A DNA stretch of 64,000 nucleotides, from contig OMWN01000028.1 of the NCBI GenBank assembly GCA_900314765.1, positions 1 to 64,000 of the forward strand. The letters are read 5' to 3'. The position numbers and the translations under genes are program-made. This stretch comes from an uncultured Selenomonadales bacterium. GTDB taxonomy: Bacteria; Bacillota; Negativicutes; Selenomonadales; Selenomonadaceae. How positions within the stretch are numbered: the stretch's first letter is position 1; each line of letters starts with the position of its first letter. Shown here in pieces: positions 1 through 8,737 of the stretch. The notes below the pieces were generated by a model that was given only the letters and a program-made list of their open reading frames with translations, did not search any database and was not told the DNA's origin.

Positions 1-78
1 ATTTCTTATGATAAAAAGGAATTCTCTCTTTTTGCAACTAGGAATTTACTACGCTAGGGTATCCCACAACATTTTGCA

Positions 79-1482
79 TTGACCCAATATTTCGACAGAA
101 AGTCAGCGAAAATAAAGCCTTCCGACCTTGCTCCACTTGCTTCAGCTTTTGCTAATGCTGAAGGCGGAACTATTGTCATTGGCATTGACGACAATGCACT
201 CACCATAGAGGGCATAAACGCTGTTGGCGAGGACAAGATAAACGATTTTCTCAATATGGCTAAAGACAATCTCAAGCCAATGCCAGATGTACGTGAGGAA
301 TTCGTTGATGTCATAAACAAAAATGGAAAACCTGACAGGCTTCTTCTTTTGCATATTGGGATAAGCACAGACCGTATCATTTACACCAGCAATGATTCAG
401 TATATCTACGTATTGGCGACAGGACGCGCGAGCTTAAGGGGCAAGATATAAGAATACTTGAATACAGCAAAGGGCTCCGCCGTTATGAGGATGAAGTTAA
501 TACAAATGCAGTGCTCGATGACTTGGACGATTCAATTATTAATCTTTATAAGGAGAAAATCAACGCAAGCAATATTCCCACAGAGCAAGTACTTAAAGCA
601 AGGGGGTTCATCGCAAGACGACATGATACCTTTTATCTGACGCATGCAGCAGTCCTTCTGTTCGCAAAAAGCACATTGCCTTTCTACCCATCCTGTCGCG
701 TCAGGTTCCTTCGCTACGAAGGAATCAAAGCATCAACTGGTGCTAACATGAATTTAGTCAAAGACATCAATATCGAGCTCCCCATTTTGCGCATGATTGA
801 TGAAACGCTGAAAGTCGTCGGCGCCCAACTTCGAGAATTTACTTCACTTAATCCATCCACAGGAAAATTCACTACCTCATCGGAATATCCGCCATTTGCG
901 TGGCAAGAGGGCATAATTAACGCAATAACACACAGGGACTATGCCGTAAGTGGCGATTACATACGGATTTCAATGTACGACGATAGACTTGAAATACAAA
1001 GCCCAGGGAAGCTCCCAAATATAGTCACCGTTGACAACATACGTTATACAAGATTTTCCCGCAACCCTAAAATTGCGAGAGTACTTACCGAATTTGGTTG
1101 GGTGAGAGAACTAAACGAGGGCGTAAAACGCATTTATTCAGATATGCAGGATTATTTTCTTGAGCCTCCGGAATACAAAGAGCCAAGCGGTGCATCCGTA
1201 AAGCTTACATTAAAGAACAATATAAAAGTAAGAGAACTCAGGCACAAAGATATGGCAGAAAAACGAGTTGGCTCAGAGACATGGAATAATCTTGACACAT
1301 TGGAAAGAGATATTCTAGCTTACATGAGCAGTCGAAAAACCGTGACACGGGCTGAATTGCAAAAAATAACAAATAAATCTTCCAGCACAATTACATCCAG
1401 AATAAAACATTTATTACGGCTTAAGATTATCCAACGAAATGGCTCGGCACATGATCCGAAACTAGCATATTCAATTTCATGA
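79..1482 (+). CDS. AlbA_2 (Schlafen-like) / HATPase_c_4 winged-helix regulator
   Basis: This 467-residue protein has the layout of the large AlbA_2 plus HATPase_c_4 family often labelled RecG-like or ATP-binding protein. Residues 1-40 hold the AlbA_2 part (QYFDRKSA, then SAFANAEGGTIVIGI). Residues about 270-340 hold the GHKL-type part (QEGIINAITHRDY, then LEIQSPGKLP). The last 60 residues are a winged helix (VTRAELQKITNKSSSTITSRI). Family members are thought to be DNA-binding regulators and are common on mobile elements. The start is TTG at 79, the only start option close to the conserved region. An in-frame stop lies at 55-57 and no good ribosome site is seen, so the first 10-15 residues usual for the family may be lost. 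The gene is AT-rich compared with the rest of the window, and it lies beside a tRNA fragment, which suggests an acquired element. The cellular role is unknown. Confidence 0.75.
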   Translation: MTQYFDRKSAKIKPSDLAPLASAFANAEGGTIVIGIDDNALTIEGINAVGEDKINDFLNMAKDNLKPMPDVREEFVDVINKNGKPDRLLLLHIGISTDRIIYTSNDSVYLRIGDRTRELKGQDIRILEYSKGLRRYEDEVNTNAVLDDLDDSIINLYKEKINASNIPTEQVLKARGFIARRHDTFYLTHAAVLLFAKSTLPFYPSCRVRFLRYEGIKASTGANMNLVKDINIELPILRMIDETLKVVGAQLREFTSLNPSTGKFTTSSEYPPFAWQEGIINAITHRDYAVSGDYIRISMYDDRLEIQSPGKLPNIVTVDNIRYTRFSRNPKIARVLTEFGWVRELNEGVKRIYSDMQDYFLEPPEYKEPSGASVKLTLKNNIKVRELRHKDMAEKRVGSETWNNLDTLERDILAYMSSRKTVTRAELQKITNKSSSTITSRIKHLLRLKIIQRNGSAHDPKLAYSIS

Positions 1483-1546
1483 AGTTACAGTCCACGCTAA
1501 AGCACTTTAATTATCATCAAATGATTACTGATTTAAGTTGCTTGCC

Positions 1547-1590
1547 GAACTTAACGAACTTCACAAAAAAATGCGAAGCTCGTTAAGTTC
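1547..1590. repeat. 16-bp inverted repeat hairpin downstream of the AlbA_2 gene
   Basis: Arms 1547-1562 and 1575-1590 match at 15 of 16 positions around a 12-base A-rich loop. No T-run follows, so it is a weak candidate for an intrinsic terminator. Its place between the AlbA_2 gene and the tRNA fragment would also suit a recombinase recognition site at the end of an integrated element. The remaining bases of the 1483-1846 gap are the tRNA fragment and two terminators listed separately. Confidence 0.6.
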
Positions 1591-1665
1591 CCTAGGCATG
1601 ATAAGACATTGATTTAGCTGCTAATGAAGAGCTTTCATGCAGCAGTGATTTTGGAGCTAGCATAC

Positions 1666-1711
1666 GCTTCCCAAGCTTTAGAAGTGGGTTCGACTCCCAT
1701 TGCCCGCTCCA
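1666..1711 (+). other. 3' fragment of a tRNA-Gly gene (probable attachment site)
   Basis: The segment contains an anticodon loop TTCCCAA (CCC anticodon, Gly), a normal T-arm (GTGGG, TTCGACT, CCCAT), the acceptor 3' strand TGCCCGC and an encoded TCCA end. The matching 5' acceptor GCGGGCA, the D-arm and a proper anticodon 5' stem are missing: bases upstream of 1666 do not fit a tRNA. Integrases that target tRNA 3' ends leave exactly this kind of duplicate at the far end of the inserted element. The intact gene and an integrase would then lie outside the window on the left. Confidence 0.65.
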
Positions 1712-1719
1712 AAAATTAC

Positions 1720-1750
1720 GGGGATTGCATATCGCAATCCCCCTTTTTTT
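1720..1750 (+). terminator. Intrinsic terminator after the tRNA fragment
   Basis: A 9-bp stem GGGGATTGC/GCAATCCCC (1720-1728 and 1734-1742) is followed by a run of T. It was probably the terminator of the original tRNA-Gly gene, carried along with its 3' end. Confidence 0.75.
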
Positions 1751-1790
1751 CGCGCAAAATTTATCAATCGTGAATGATATCATCAAACAC

Positions 1791-1830
1791 AAAAAGCCAT
1801 GAGCGATTCAAAAATTGCTCATGGCTTTTT
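1791..1830 (-). terminator. Bidirectional terminator behind tpsA
   Basis: A 14-bp stem (AAAAAGCCATGAGC and its complement) with A-run and T-run on either side. It ends the tpsB-tpsA transcript on the minus strand and could also stop plus-strand transcription from the left. Confidence 0.8.
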
Positions 1831-1846
1831 ATCTTATTTGTACGTC

Positions 1847-3736
1847 TTACTCGACTATCACAGGCTCTTCATTTATATCGCTGCCCGTTATCGCTGTTTC
1901 CGTTGATGCAGCAACGACATCGCTTGTCTCTGATTTTGATTTTTCAGATGTTGCTTCCTGAGAGGATGCCACTGTATTTTTTGTCGTATCCTGCGCGACC
2001 CTCGTCGGTGTGAATGCTTGCGTTGCCGCTGTCATGAGTTCGGATTTCTCCGCTTCATCGAGGTCGCTCTCTTTTATTGCCTGCATTGCCCCAGAGAATT
2101 GCGCTGCTTTTGCACGGTCAGTGCCATTGGCGTCGTTGAGTTTTTCGACAAAATCTATTGTTGCCGCCTGTTTTGCTTCAGCCGATGCATTGTTTTCTAT
2201 GATGACATTCATGCTGTCGCCGCCAGCGTCAATATTCTTTTTGTCATCCTCGCTGAGAACAGGCTTCGGTGTGTCCGGTGTATCTGGTGTCGGGTCAGGC
2301 GTTGGCTCAGGTGTAGGATCGACGGCTGTTCCGCTGGCTGTCAATTTGCCATTTTGATAATTAATGCTTTTGCCCGAAACAACGGTTGCATCTGCTCCAG
2401 CAGGTATAACACCATCAGCTATATCCACTTTGCCGCCCGCTACATAAATCTTACCAGCGCTCCTAAATTCTGTGGTTGAATCCATTGTGACTTTATTTGC
2501 CGTCGTGTTGTTACCGCTCTTGCTTCCGCTGCTCGTAGCACCGGTAATCCACGTTGTCGGCGCGCTTATCATTGCATCCTTCATGTCAACAGCTCCGCCG
2601 CGCACCGCCACAACGCCATTTTCTGCTCCTTGAGATACCAATCCCGCCGATGTAATATTTATCGCATTGTCGGCACTAGCAGATTTTACGGCATTCTGTC
2701 CATCCGCATTTGGGCTATGCGCAATTTTCTCGCCTGCCAGTACGGTCACATTGCCAGCGTACAAATCCGTATTTGCGTTAATGTCGACAGCACCGCCCAT
2801 TACTATGACATTCTTAGCTTCGATATTTACATTATTGCTACCATCAGCTTTACCAATCGTAACTTTGTTTTCAGGTGTTGCATATACGAGTCCATCCTTG
2901 AATTGATTTCCTGCAACAACTCTAAACTTGCCCAAATCGCCCTCTCCATCTCTTGCTTGATCTGGTTTGCCGCCGAATATGTCTATCTTGCCACCATTCA
3001 GATAAAGGTTCGTACCCGCTGCCACGCCCTCAAACGACAACGTATTTGACGGATCTGCCTCAAACTCCGAGCGCTCACTGCTTATCGTTACAGCATTTGC
3101 GGCAAACATGCTGGTATTAGCCTTTATATCATTAATATCGGATACTGATGTTGCAGGGGCAATCTGCACTCCGTCCGCAATCTCTATCGTCCCACCAAAC
3201 ACCTTGAATGCATCACCGACTTTTATCGTGCCGCCATTTATTTTTACTGCTGCTTTTTCTTTGCCACTTGGCGTCACAAAACTTCCAATAACGTTATTTT
3301 TGCTGCCAGTGAAGGAATATCCGTCAGCCACATCAAGCGTTGAAAGCACGAGATTTGTCGCATTGATTTGTGCGCCATTGCCGACCACTATGCCATTTGG
3401 ATTTATGATGAGCATCTGATTGGCACCCGTCTGATTGAGAATGCCCATGAGCTCCGACACGCCCGCGCCCGTGACCCTGTTAAGCAGCGCCCCGCCCGCC
3501 GTGTTTACATTCAGCGTCTCACCGCTCAATATGCCAAATGCATCCCAATTTATGACGGAATTGCCATCCGTCACAGTCAGTGTGCCACCACTCGCCACAG
3601 TGCCATAGACAATACCATCGACACCGCCGCTTATAACATTGCCGCCCGACGGCATCGCAAATGCCGTTGATGCTGACAGCGCCAAGCACACAGCCGCCGT
3701 CAGTGCCTTTTTGTGCAGTTTTTCAATCCATTTCAT
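1847..3736 (-). CDS. TpsA-type exoprotein with filamentous haemagglutinin N-terminal domain
   Basis: A 629-residue secreted protein, the likely passenger of the TpsB pore encoded just upstream. A Sec signal peptide (residues 1-28, ending STAFA) is followed by a TPS domain with GGNVISGG, NRVTG and the diagnostic NPNGI motif (about residues 30-165). Next come beta-helix-like segments, then a Pro-Thr-Asp linker (PEPTPDPTPDTPDTPKP, about residues 475-495). The C-terminal tail is acidic and probably helical. The start at 3736 has an AAAGGAG site 8 bases upstream; a GTG three codons earlier lies in the spacer. It is far shorter than classic haemagglutinins and has no evident toxin domain. Adhesion or surface display is an inference. 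Confidence 0.85.
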   Translation of the reverse strand: MKWIEKLHKKALTAAVCLALSASTAFAMPSGGNVISGGVDGIVYGTVASGGTLTVTDGNSVINWDAFGILSGETLNVNTAGGALLNRVTGAGVSELMGILNQTGANQMLIINPNGIVVGNGAQINATNLVLSTLDVADGYSFTGSKNNVIGSFVTPSGKEKAAVKINGGTIKVGDAFKVFGGTIEIADGVQIAPATSVSDINDIKANTSMFAANAVTISSERSEFEADPSNTLSFEGVAAGTNLYLNGGKIDIFGGKPDQARDGEGDLGKFRVVAGNQFKDGLVYATPENKVTIGKADGSNNVNIEAKNVIVMGGAVDINANTDLYAGNVTVLAGEKIAHSPNADGQNAVKSASADNAINITSAGLVSQGAENGVVAVRGGAVDMKDAMISAPTTWITGATSSGSKSGNNTTANKVTMDSTTEFRSAGKIYVAGGKVDIADGVIPAGADATVVSGKSINYQNGKLTASGTAVDPTPEPTPDPTPDTPDTPKPVLSEDDKKNIDAGGDSMNVIIENNASAEAKQAATIDFVEKLNDANGTDRAKAAQFSGAMQAIKESDLDEAEKSELMTAATQAFTPTRVAQDTTKNTVASSQEATSEKSKSETSDVVAASTETAITGSDINEEPVIVE

Positions 3737-3755
3737 TTTATACACTCCTTTGTCA

Positions 3756-5222
3756 TTAGAAAGAATAGCTCAACGACATGTTCCATCTCTTGTGGCCACG
3801 CTCGCCAAGGTCACGATGGTCAATGTCGCTCGCTGGTATCGCATAATCCACCGCCAACGAAATGCCATCCGCTATGTCATTCAGCCTGTAGCCAATGCCA
3901 TAAGAAGAAAGCGTCCTCGTGTAGAGTGACGAATAGCTGTTATTGTTGAAAAGCTTTGCCGCATCATAGAACAGCACAAAACGCGAGTTCTTCATCACTT
4001 GTGGCGTGTAGATTTCGAGGCTGCCCATATAGCCGTAGTCCGAGCTGATGACACGCTCATCAAATCCGCGCACGCTGCTCTGTCCTCCCGCGCCGAATTG
4101 CTCCATAGACACAATATTGTTGTTCGTGTACTGGCCATACGCCCTCGCACCGATGATCCAGTCGCTCGGCGTCTTGTACTGATAGCTCGCGCCCGCCTTC
4201 CATATATTGAAGCGATGGTCGCTGCCCGGCGTCGCCTTTTCGTAATCCTCTTTGCTGCCATCAAGGTTTGTCGCATAGCCCAGCGTATACGTGAACGAGT
4301 CGTGCTCGCTCCTGTTATTGTGTATGAACGCAAGAGAAAGCATATCTGTATGATAATCATACGACGTATTGCTTAGGTATTGGCTGCGCCAATCGTAGTC
4401 GTTGTCGCTTCTGCGATAATCTATTCCCACGTCCCAGATATCTTTCTCACGCGACGTATACGCAAGATTGTACTGATAGTGCATGCCAACTGTCGCGCCT
4501 GTGCCGCTCGCGTTCAAATCAAAAAGGCCCGCATAGCTTGAGACGCTGCCGAGGCTGACATCCGAATAGCTCGCTCCAAATACTATGCTGCTCGATGCCT
4601 TCGGCAGCAAGCGACGATACGAGAATGCTGCCTGCTTGACATCGCTCCAGTGAGCAGGCGATGTGACATAAGCCAATCCAATCGTATCTGCATTTTGCGA
4701 CGCATTCGTGTTTATGTAGCTCAGCGACGTGCGCCAGTTGCCTGTGTACTCGTTGCCCGTATTGCTGACGCCAATGATAAATTTGTCTGGATCCTTTTCC
4801 TCAACATTTACAGTGACGTCATAGCCGCCCTCAGCATTCGGCGTGAATACTGTTTTCATGGACAGCGCACCTGTGTCGTTTGCCATCTGTATCTGCTTTG
4901 AAAGCATCCTCACATTTGCCGTCTCTTTGGACAGCTCTGGCAAAAGATCGAGTATCCTCTTTTCTCCCATCGAGTGATTGCCGACCACTTTCACACTATT
5001 TATTTTCAGATTGAGGCTGGCTGTGTCGATGGATGCATTCGTCTTTGACGCCTCATCCCTTACCGCGCGCTCATTATCACGCACAGTATTCGCCGCCTGA
5101 TTGCTCGCATTCAGTGCCGTGTCCACCTTGCTGGCAGCGTATGCATCGGGCGTACCGAGCATCCACGCTGCAGTCACGCCCGCCGCCATCATGACGGCCA
5201 ATTTCCCTTTGAGTTTCCTCAT
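3756..5222 (-). CDS. TpsB outer-membrane transporter (ShlB/FhaC family), single POTRA
   Basis: Outer-membrane beta-barrel predicted to export the TpsA protein encoded 19 bases downstream. Residues 1-29 are a signal peptide (ending PDAYA). A helical linker follows, then one POTRA-like domain (about 68-145, LKINSVKVVGNHSMGEKR...). A barrel of about 340 residues ends in SLSYSF with a terminal Phe, the usual barrel signature. The VRGF motif of the pore loop is present (about residue 390). Classic FhaC/ShlB proteins are about 550-580 residues with two POTRA domains; this one has 488 residues and room for only one. Start: ATG with GGGAG 8 bases upstream. The tpsB-tpsA order is typical of two-partner secretion operons. 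Confidence 0.85.
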   Translation of the reverse strand: MRKLKGKLAVMMAAGVTAAWMLGTPDAYAASKVDTALNASNQAANTVRDNERAVRDEASKTNASIDTASLNLKINSVKVVGNHSMGEKRILDLLPELSKETANVRMLSKQIQMANDTGALSMKTVFTPNAEGGYDVTVNVEEKDPDKFIIGVSNTGNEYTGNWRTSLSYINTNASQNADTIGLAYVTSPAHWSDVKQAAFSYRRLLPKASSSIVFGASYSDVSLGSVSSYAGLFDLNASGTGATVGMHYQYNLAYTSREKDIWDVGIDYRRSDNDYDWRSQYLSNTSYDYHTDMLSLAFIHNNRSEHDSFTYTLGYATNLDGSKEDYEKATPGSDHRFNIWKAGASYQYKTPSDWIIGARAYGQYTNNNIVSMEQFGAGGQSSVRGFDERVISSDYGYMGSLEIYTPQVMKNSRFVLFYDAAKLFNNNSYSSLYTRTLSSYGIGYRLNDIADGISLAVDYAIPASDIDHRDLGERGHKRWNMSLSYSF

Positions 5223-5244
5223 TAGATCAACTCCCTAAAATTAA

Positions 5245-5272
5245 ATTATAAGTTCATAACAGCCTTTGTCTA
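5245..5272 (-). promoter_or_regulatory. Probable promoter of tpsB-tpsA
   Basis: On the minus strand, TAGACA (5267-5272) and a perfect TATAAT (5245-5250) are 16 bases apart and 22 bases upstream of the tpsB start. The rest of the gap up to 5720 shows only a run of seven C at 5291-5297, AT-rich DNA and the terminator at 5581. Confidence 0.55.
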
Positions 5273-5580
5273 CCATAATAGCACTCACTTCCCCCCCGTA
5301 AAGACTAAATATGAAATAAATTTAAAATTCACCATAAATATTTTATACAGGCTAAATAGTGACTGTACAATAATACCAATAATCAAATTCTGCCCTCGAC
5401 AAAAGCCGCTTTCATGTTCAATCGGATTATCTGACGCTGGGCGGACTAAAACACACAATGTCAGAACGTGTATATGGGCTGCGTTTACCTAATCACGAAG
5501 TATCCTTATTCATTTGAAAATCTTCTGAGCGCGTATGCAGCATCTGCCAACCCAGCGGAACAGCGTAAACATTTGCATCA

Positions 5581-5613
5581 AAAAAGGCCTCGATTTCATT
5601 GTCGAGGTCTTTT
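5581..5613 (-). terminator. Terminator behind the glycosyltransferase gene
   Basis: AAAAGGCCTCGA and TCGAGGTCTTTT pair at 11 of 12 positions around an 8-base loop, with T-runs in both directions. It lies about 110 bases beyond the stop of the minus-strand glycosyltransferase gene. Confidence 0.65.
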
Positions 5614-5720
5614 CATTGGGAATCTTTTGTGCCATTTTGATTCCACTTCATTATTCTTTTTCATTATATCTTTGCTCAATCATGTGACCGTCTTCGCTCG
5701 ATGTCACTTATTAAGCTGTT

Positions 5721-6689
5721 TTATATTCTCCCGCCAACTGCTGATGGGCCATCATTTTCTTCGTCTTTTGGTTTGCCGCGCGCTATGAGGTAGAGCGGGC
5801 GGCCTTTCGTTTCTTCGAATATGCGGCCGACGTATTCGCCGAGGACGCCGAGCACAAGGAGCTGCATGCCGCCAAAAAAGAGCAGGCACGTGAGTATCGT
5901 CGCCCAGCCAGCCACGGCATCGTTCTCGATATATTTCTCATAGAGCACGTGCATGAAGAGGATGACGCTGACGATGCTGCTCAGTATGCCCGCGTAGAAG
6001 CTGAATTTGAGCGGCACGGTCGAGAACGCGAGTATGCCGTCGACGGCGAGGCGAAACATTTTCTTTATCGAGAATTTCGATTTGCCCGCAAATCTCGGCG
6101 GCGCGACGAATTCGATTTTCTTTTGCCTGTAGCCCATCGCGCCGATCATGCCTCGAATGAAGCGTGCGTGCTCGCGGCAGCGACGAAACGCCTTCACGAC
6201 GATTTTGTCCATGAGCCTGAAGTCCGAGCCGCCCGGCTGCACAGGCACGGTCGAGATGAGGTTGAGCATCTTGTAGTAGAGCGCGCTCGTCGCCTTCTTC
6301 AGCACGGACACGCCTTCCGTCGTCACGCGTATCGTCTGCACGACCTCAAAGCCCGCCTCCCACTCTTTTATGAGTGTTGGTATCATCTCGGGCGGGTGCT
6401 GCATGTCTCCGTCCATCGTGATGACGGCGTCGCCGTCGGCAAAGTCAAGCCCACACGTGAGCGCGAGCTGATGGCCGAAATTGCGCGCGAGAAAAATCGG
6501 CTGAACGCGCACGTCGCTCCGCTCGAGCTCATGCAGAATCTCGCGGCTCCTGTCTTTTGACCCGTCGTCGACGAATATGATTTCATAATCGTAATCGAGC
6601 GTCGCCATCACATCGCGCACGGCCTCATAAAAATGCTGTATGTTCGCCTCTTCGTTGAACACAGGCACAACGATTGAAATGAGTTTCAT
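5721..6689 (-). CDS. GtrB-like family 2 glycosyltransferase
   Basis: A 322-residue membrane enzyme of the GtrB/DPM1-like group. Such enzymes move a sugar from a nucleotide donor to a polyprenyl phosphate on the inner face of the membrane, for later use in surface polysaccharide decoration. The GT-A fold is clear: SIVVPVFNEEANI at the N-terminus, VDDGSKDRS (about 40-50), ARNFGHQLA, then the donor-binding TMDGDMQHPPEM (about 90-103). Two transmembrane helices lie at about 228-250 and 262-285. It is followed by RIFEETKGRPLY, typical of GtrB. The 6-base gap to the bacteriohemerythrin gene suggests cotranscription. The sugar is not predictable. The nearby O-acetylation genes fit a shared role in envelope glycan modification. 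Confidence 0.88.
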   Translation of the reverse strand: MKLISIVVPVFNEEANIQHFYEAVRDVMATLDYDYEIIFVDDGSKDRSREILHELERSDVRVQPIFLARNFGHQLALTCGLDFADGDAVITMDGDMQHPPEMIPTLIKEWEAGFEVVQTIRVTTEGVSVLKKATSALYYKMLNLISTVPVQPGGSDFRLMDKIVVKAFRRCREHARFIRGMIGAMGYRQKKIEFVAPPRFAGKSKFSIKKMFRLAVDGILAFSTVPLKFSFYAGILSSIVSVILFMHVLYEKYIENDAVAGWATILTCLLFFGGMQLLVLGVLGEYVGRIFEETKGRPLYLIARGKPKDEENDGPSAVGGRI

Positions 6690-6695
6690 CGGGAA

Positions 6696-7097
6696 TTACT
6701 TTTCCTCCGCAGGGATTTTCGTGTCCATTCCCTTTATATGACGCGTGAGCCACGTCGCGAGGAAATCGACAAGCTCGAGGAGCGACTGCTGCTGCGTGTC
6801 GTCAATTTTCTCGAGGTTCACCGCGTCGAGGCGCTCGATGAATTTCTTATGCTGAATCTTTTGGCTCCAGATTTTGCTGTAATTGATGCGCTCCATGTAC
6901 TCTTCCTCGTGCGCGAAGTGCGTCTTCGTGTAATCGACGAGCTCCTTGAGTATCGTCACAATCTCGTCGTATTTGTCGAGCACAAACTGATTGTTCAAAA
7001 GCTCATACGCCTCATTCGCTATCTCAAAAAGATGACGATGCTCCGCATCAATGAACTCTATGCCCGTGAGAAAGTCATCAGTGAATTCATATTGCAT
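6696..7097 (-). CDS. Bacteriohemerythrin
   Basis: A 133-residue soluble O2-binding di-iron protein. The full ligand set is visible: H in IDAEHRHLFE, H and E in THFAHEEEYM, H in QHKKF, and H and D in TRHIKGMD. Start ATG at 7097 is chosen because GGAGGG lies 7 bases upstream and the product then begins MQYEFTDDF, as in the family; a longer reading frame to 7124 would put the ribosome site inside the gene. In an anaerobe it probably scavenges or senses oxygen. Its link with the downstream glycosyltransferase is only positional. The gap 7098-7322 holds the MBOAT promoter and otherwise AT-rich DNA. Confidence 0.92.
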   Translation of the reverse strand: MQYEFTDDFLTGIEFIDAEHRHLFEIANEAYELLNNQFVLDKYDEIVTILKELVDYTKTHFAHEEEYMERINYSKIWSQKIQHKKFIERLDAVNLEKIDDTQQQSLLELVDFLATWLTRHIKGMDTKIPAEEK

Positions 7098-7250
7098 TTC
7101 CAATCCCTCCAACATCGTATGCACATCATAAATATAATGTAAGAAACATTATACCACTAAAAATGTTTTATTACTGTAAAAACCAGATATATTTCCTATG
7201 TGGCACTAAAATAATCAGCGTCATAAAAAAAGCATGACCGCGAAAAAAAT

Positions 7251-7279
7251 TTTATTTCGTTACTAAATTATGATATACT
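7251..7279 (+). promoter_or_regulatory. Extended -10 promoter of the O-acetylation pair
   Basis: TGATATACT (7271-7279) is an extended -10 element (TGN plus TATACT). A weak -35 (TTTATT, 7251-7256) lies 17 bases upstream. GGAGG at 7308-7312 then precedes the TTG start at 7323. Confidence 0.5.
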
Positions 7280-7322
7280 GAAATCCAAGTTTTGCTTAAT
7301 ATCTCACGGAGGTTTTTATAAA

Positions 7323-8724
7323 TTGGTTTTCTCATCGACTGTTTTTCTTTGCGGTTTTCTTCCCATCATCATGTCCATTTATTACACACTTATGCGCTCC
7401 AAGGGGGGGGCGTTGGCTTAACCCGTTCCTTCTTGGTTCCAGTCTTATCTTCTACGCATGGGGCGAGCCCGTTTTCGTTTTCCTCATGGTCTTCTCCATC
7501 TTTTTCACGTGGAAGTTTGGCCTCATAATATCAAAAAGAAGCAGTTCATCACGAAAGGACTGCCTTTTCATTGGCATTTCTTTCCATGTCCTGCTTCTTT
7601 TTGTGTTCAAATATCTGACGTTCCTTGCCTCGGAGCTTGGCCGCGTGTCAGGCTATGACTTTTCCTTCATTCATTTGGAACTCCCTATCGGCATCTCATT
7701 CTTCACGTTCCAGTGCATGTCTTATCTTTTCGATGTTTACCGCGAGAAAGTCGAGGCACAGAAAAAATTCGTCATCGTCGCGCTCTATGTCTCGCTTTTC
7801 CCTCAGCTGATTGCCGGACCAATCGTCAGGTACAGCGATATCGAAAAAGAGCTGGTTAATCGAGCGGTCACGATCAATGACTTTTCTGACGGTATGCTTC
7901 GATTCATATATGGCCTCTCGAAAAAAATTCTCGTTGCAAACTACATGGCACAGATTGCCGATGGAATTTTTGACATGGAGGCAGGCGAGATTTCGGTTGC
8001 ATTGTCGTGGCTCGGTGCCGTGGCATACACGCTTCAAATTTACTTCGATTTCTCTGGATACTCCGACATGGCAATCGGCCTCGGCCGTATGCTTGGGTTT
8101 CATTTCCCCGAGAATTTTAATTACCCATACATCGCGAGAAGTGTCACTGATTTCTGGCGCCGCTGGCACATGACGCTCACCGGATGGTTCCGTGACTATG
8201 TGTATATACCGTTGGGCGGCAACCGCGTCGCGCTGCCACGATGGATATTGAACATGGCGGTCGTATGGACATTGACGGGAATATGGCACGGCGCGAACTG
8301 GACGTTCATGATGTGGGGGCTCATTTACTTCGTATTGCAAATCATCGAGAAGCTCACGGGATTCACGAAACACCTCGGTCCTCTCGCGCACGTCTACACG
8401 CTCGTCATCGTCTCAATGGCTTGGGTGATATTCCGCTCGCCTGACATCTCATACGGCGTTTCGTACATCTGCACAATGCTAGGACTCACGAATGCGCAGC
8501 TTGATCAGCCGATATTCTGGCTTTACCTTGACAGCGCGAAAATAATCGTACCGATAGCGACGATACTCTCGACGCCGATTTACCCATGGCTTTTGAATAA
8601 GCTCGCCCCCCATCCAGCCGCCGCTGACAAAGTGGAGGCGCTCATAGCGCTTGTGCTTTTTGTTTTCGCGTACACAGGCGTCTTTGGCGCAGCATGGAAT
8701 CCGTTCATCTATTTCAATTTCTGA
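7323..8724 (+). CDS. MBOAT O-acyltransferase (AlgI/DltB-like), frameshifted at a G8 tract
   Basis: Multi-pass membrane O-acyltransferase that would pass acetyl groups from a cytoplasmic donor across the membrane. Translation from TTG 7323 (GGAGG 10 bases upstream) gives a normal hydrophobic MBOAT N-terminus but stops at 7419-7421. At 7403-7410 there are eight G. With seven, the frame runs without a break through WLNPFLLGSSLIFYAWGEP into the remaining 440 residues, for a total of 466, the usual size. Downstream motifs are intact: DFWRRWHMTL, VYIPLGGNR and the catalytic-His region GIWHGANW (about residue 320). As read, the gene is off, or would start late at 7486 and lack its first two helices. 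Phase variation or a sequencing error are both possible. It lies 13 bases from its DHHW partner. Confidence 0.88.
7403..7410. repeat. G8 homopolymer inside the MBOAT gene
   Basis: Eight consecutive G at codons 27-30 of the MBOAT frame. Seven G would keep the frame open. Runs of this kind change length by slipped-strand pairing and act as on/off switches of surface-modifying genes in many bacteria. Confidence 0.9.
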
Positions 8725-8737
8725 GGGGGCGAGCGTA

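Noticed and set aside
1640-1711. Intact tRNA-Gly gene
   Set aside because: The 5' acceptor strand, the D-arm and a sound anticodon stem are missing.
1592-1792. Minus-strand frame over the tRNA fragment
   Set aside because: It reads antisense through a tRNA remnant and a terminator; the product resembles typical mis-annotated tRNA-antisense peptides.
5468-5788. 106-codon plus-strand frame before the glycosyltransferase gene
   Set aside because: It runs through a terminator and into the 3' end of a conserved gene on the other strand; no motif is seen.
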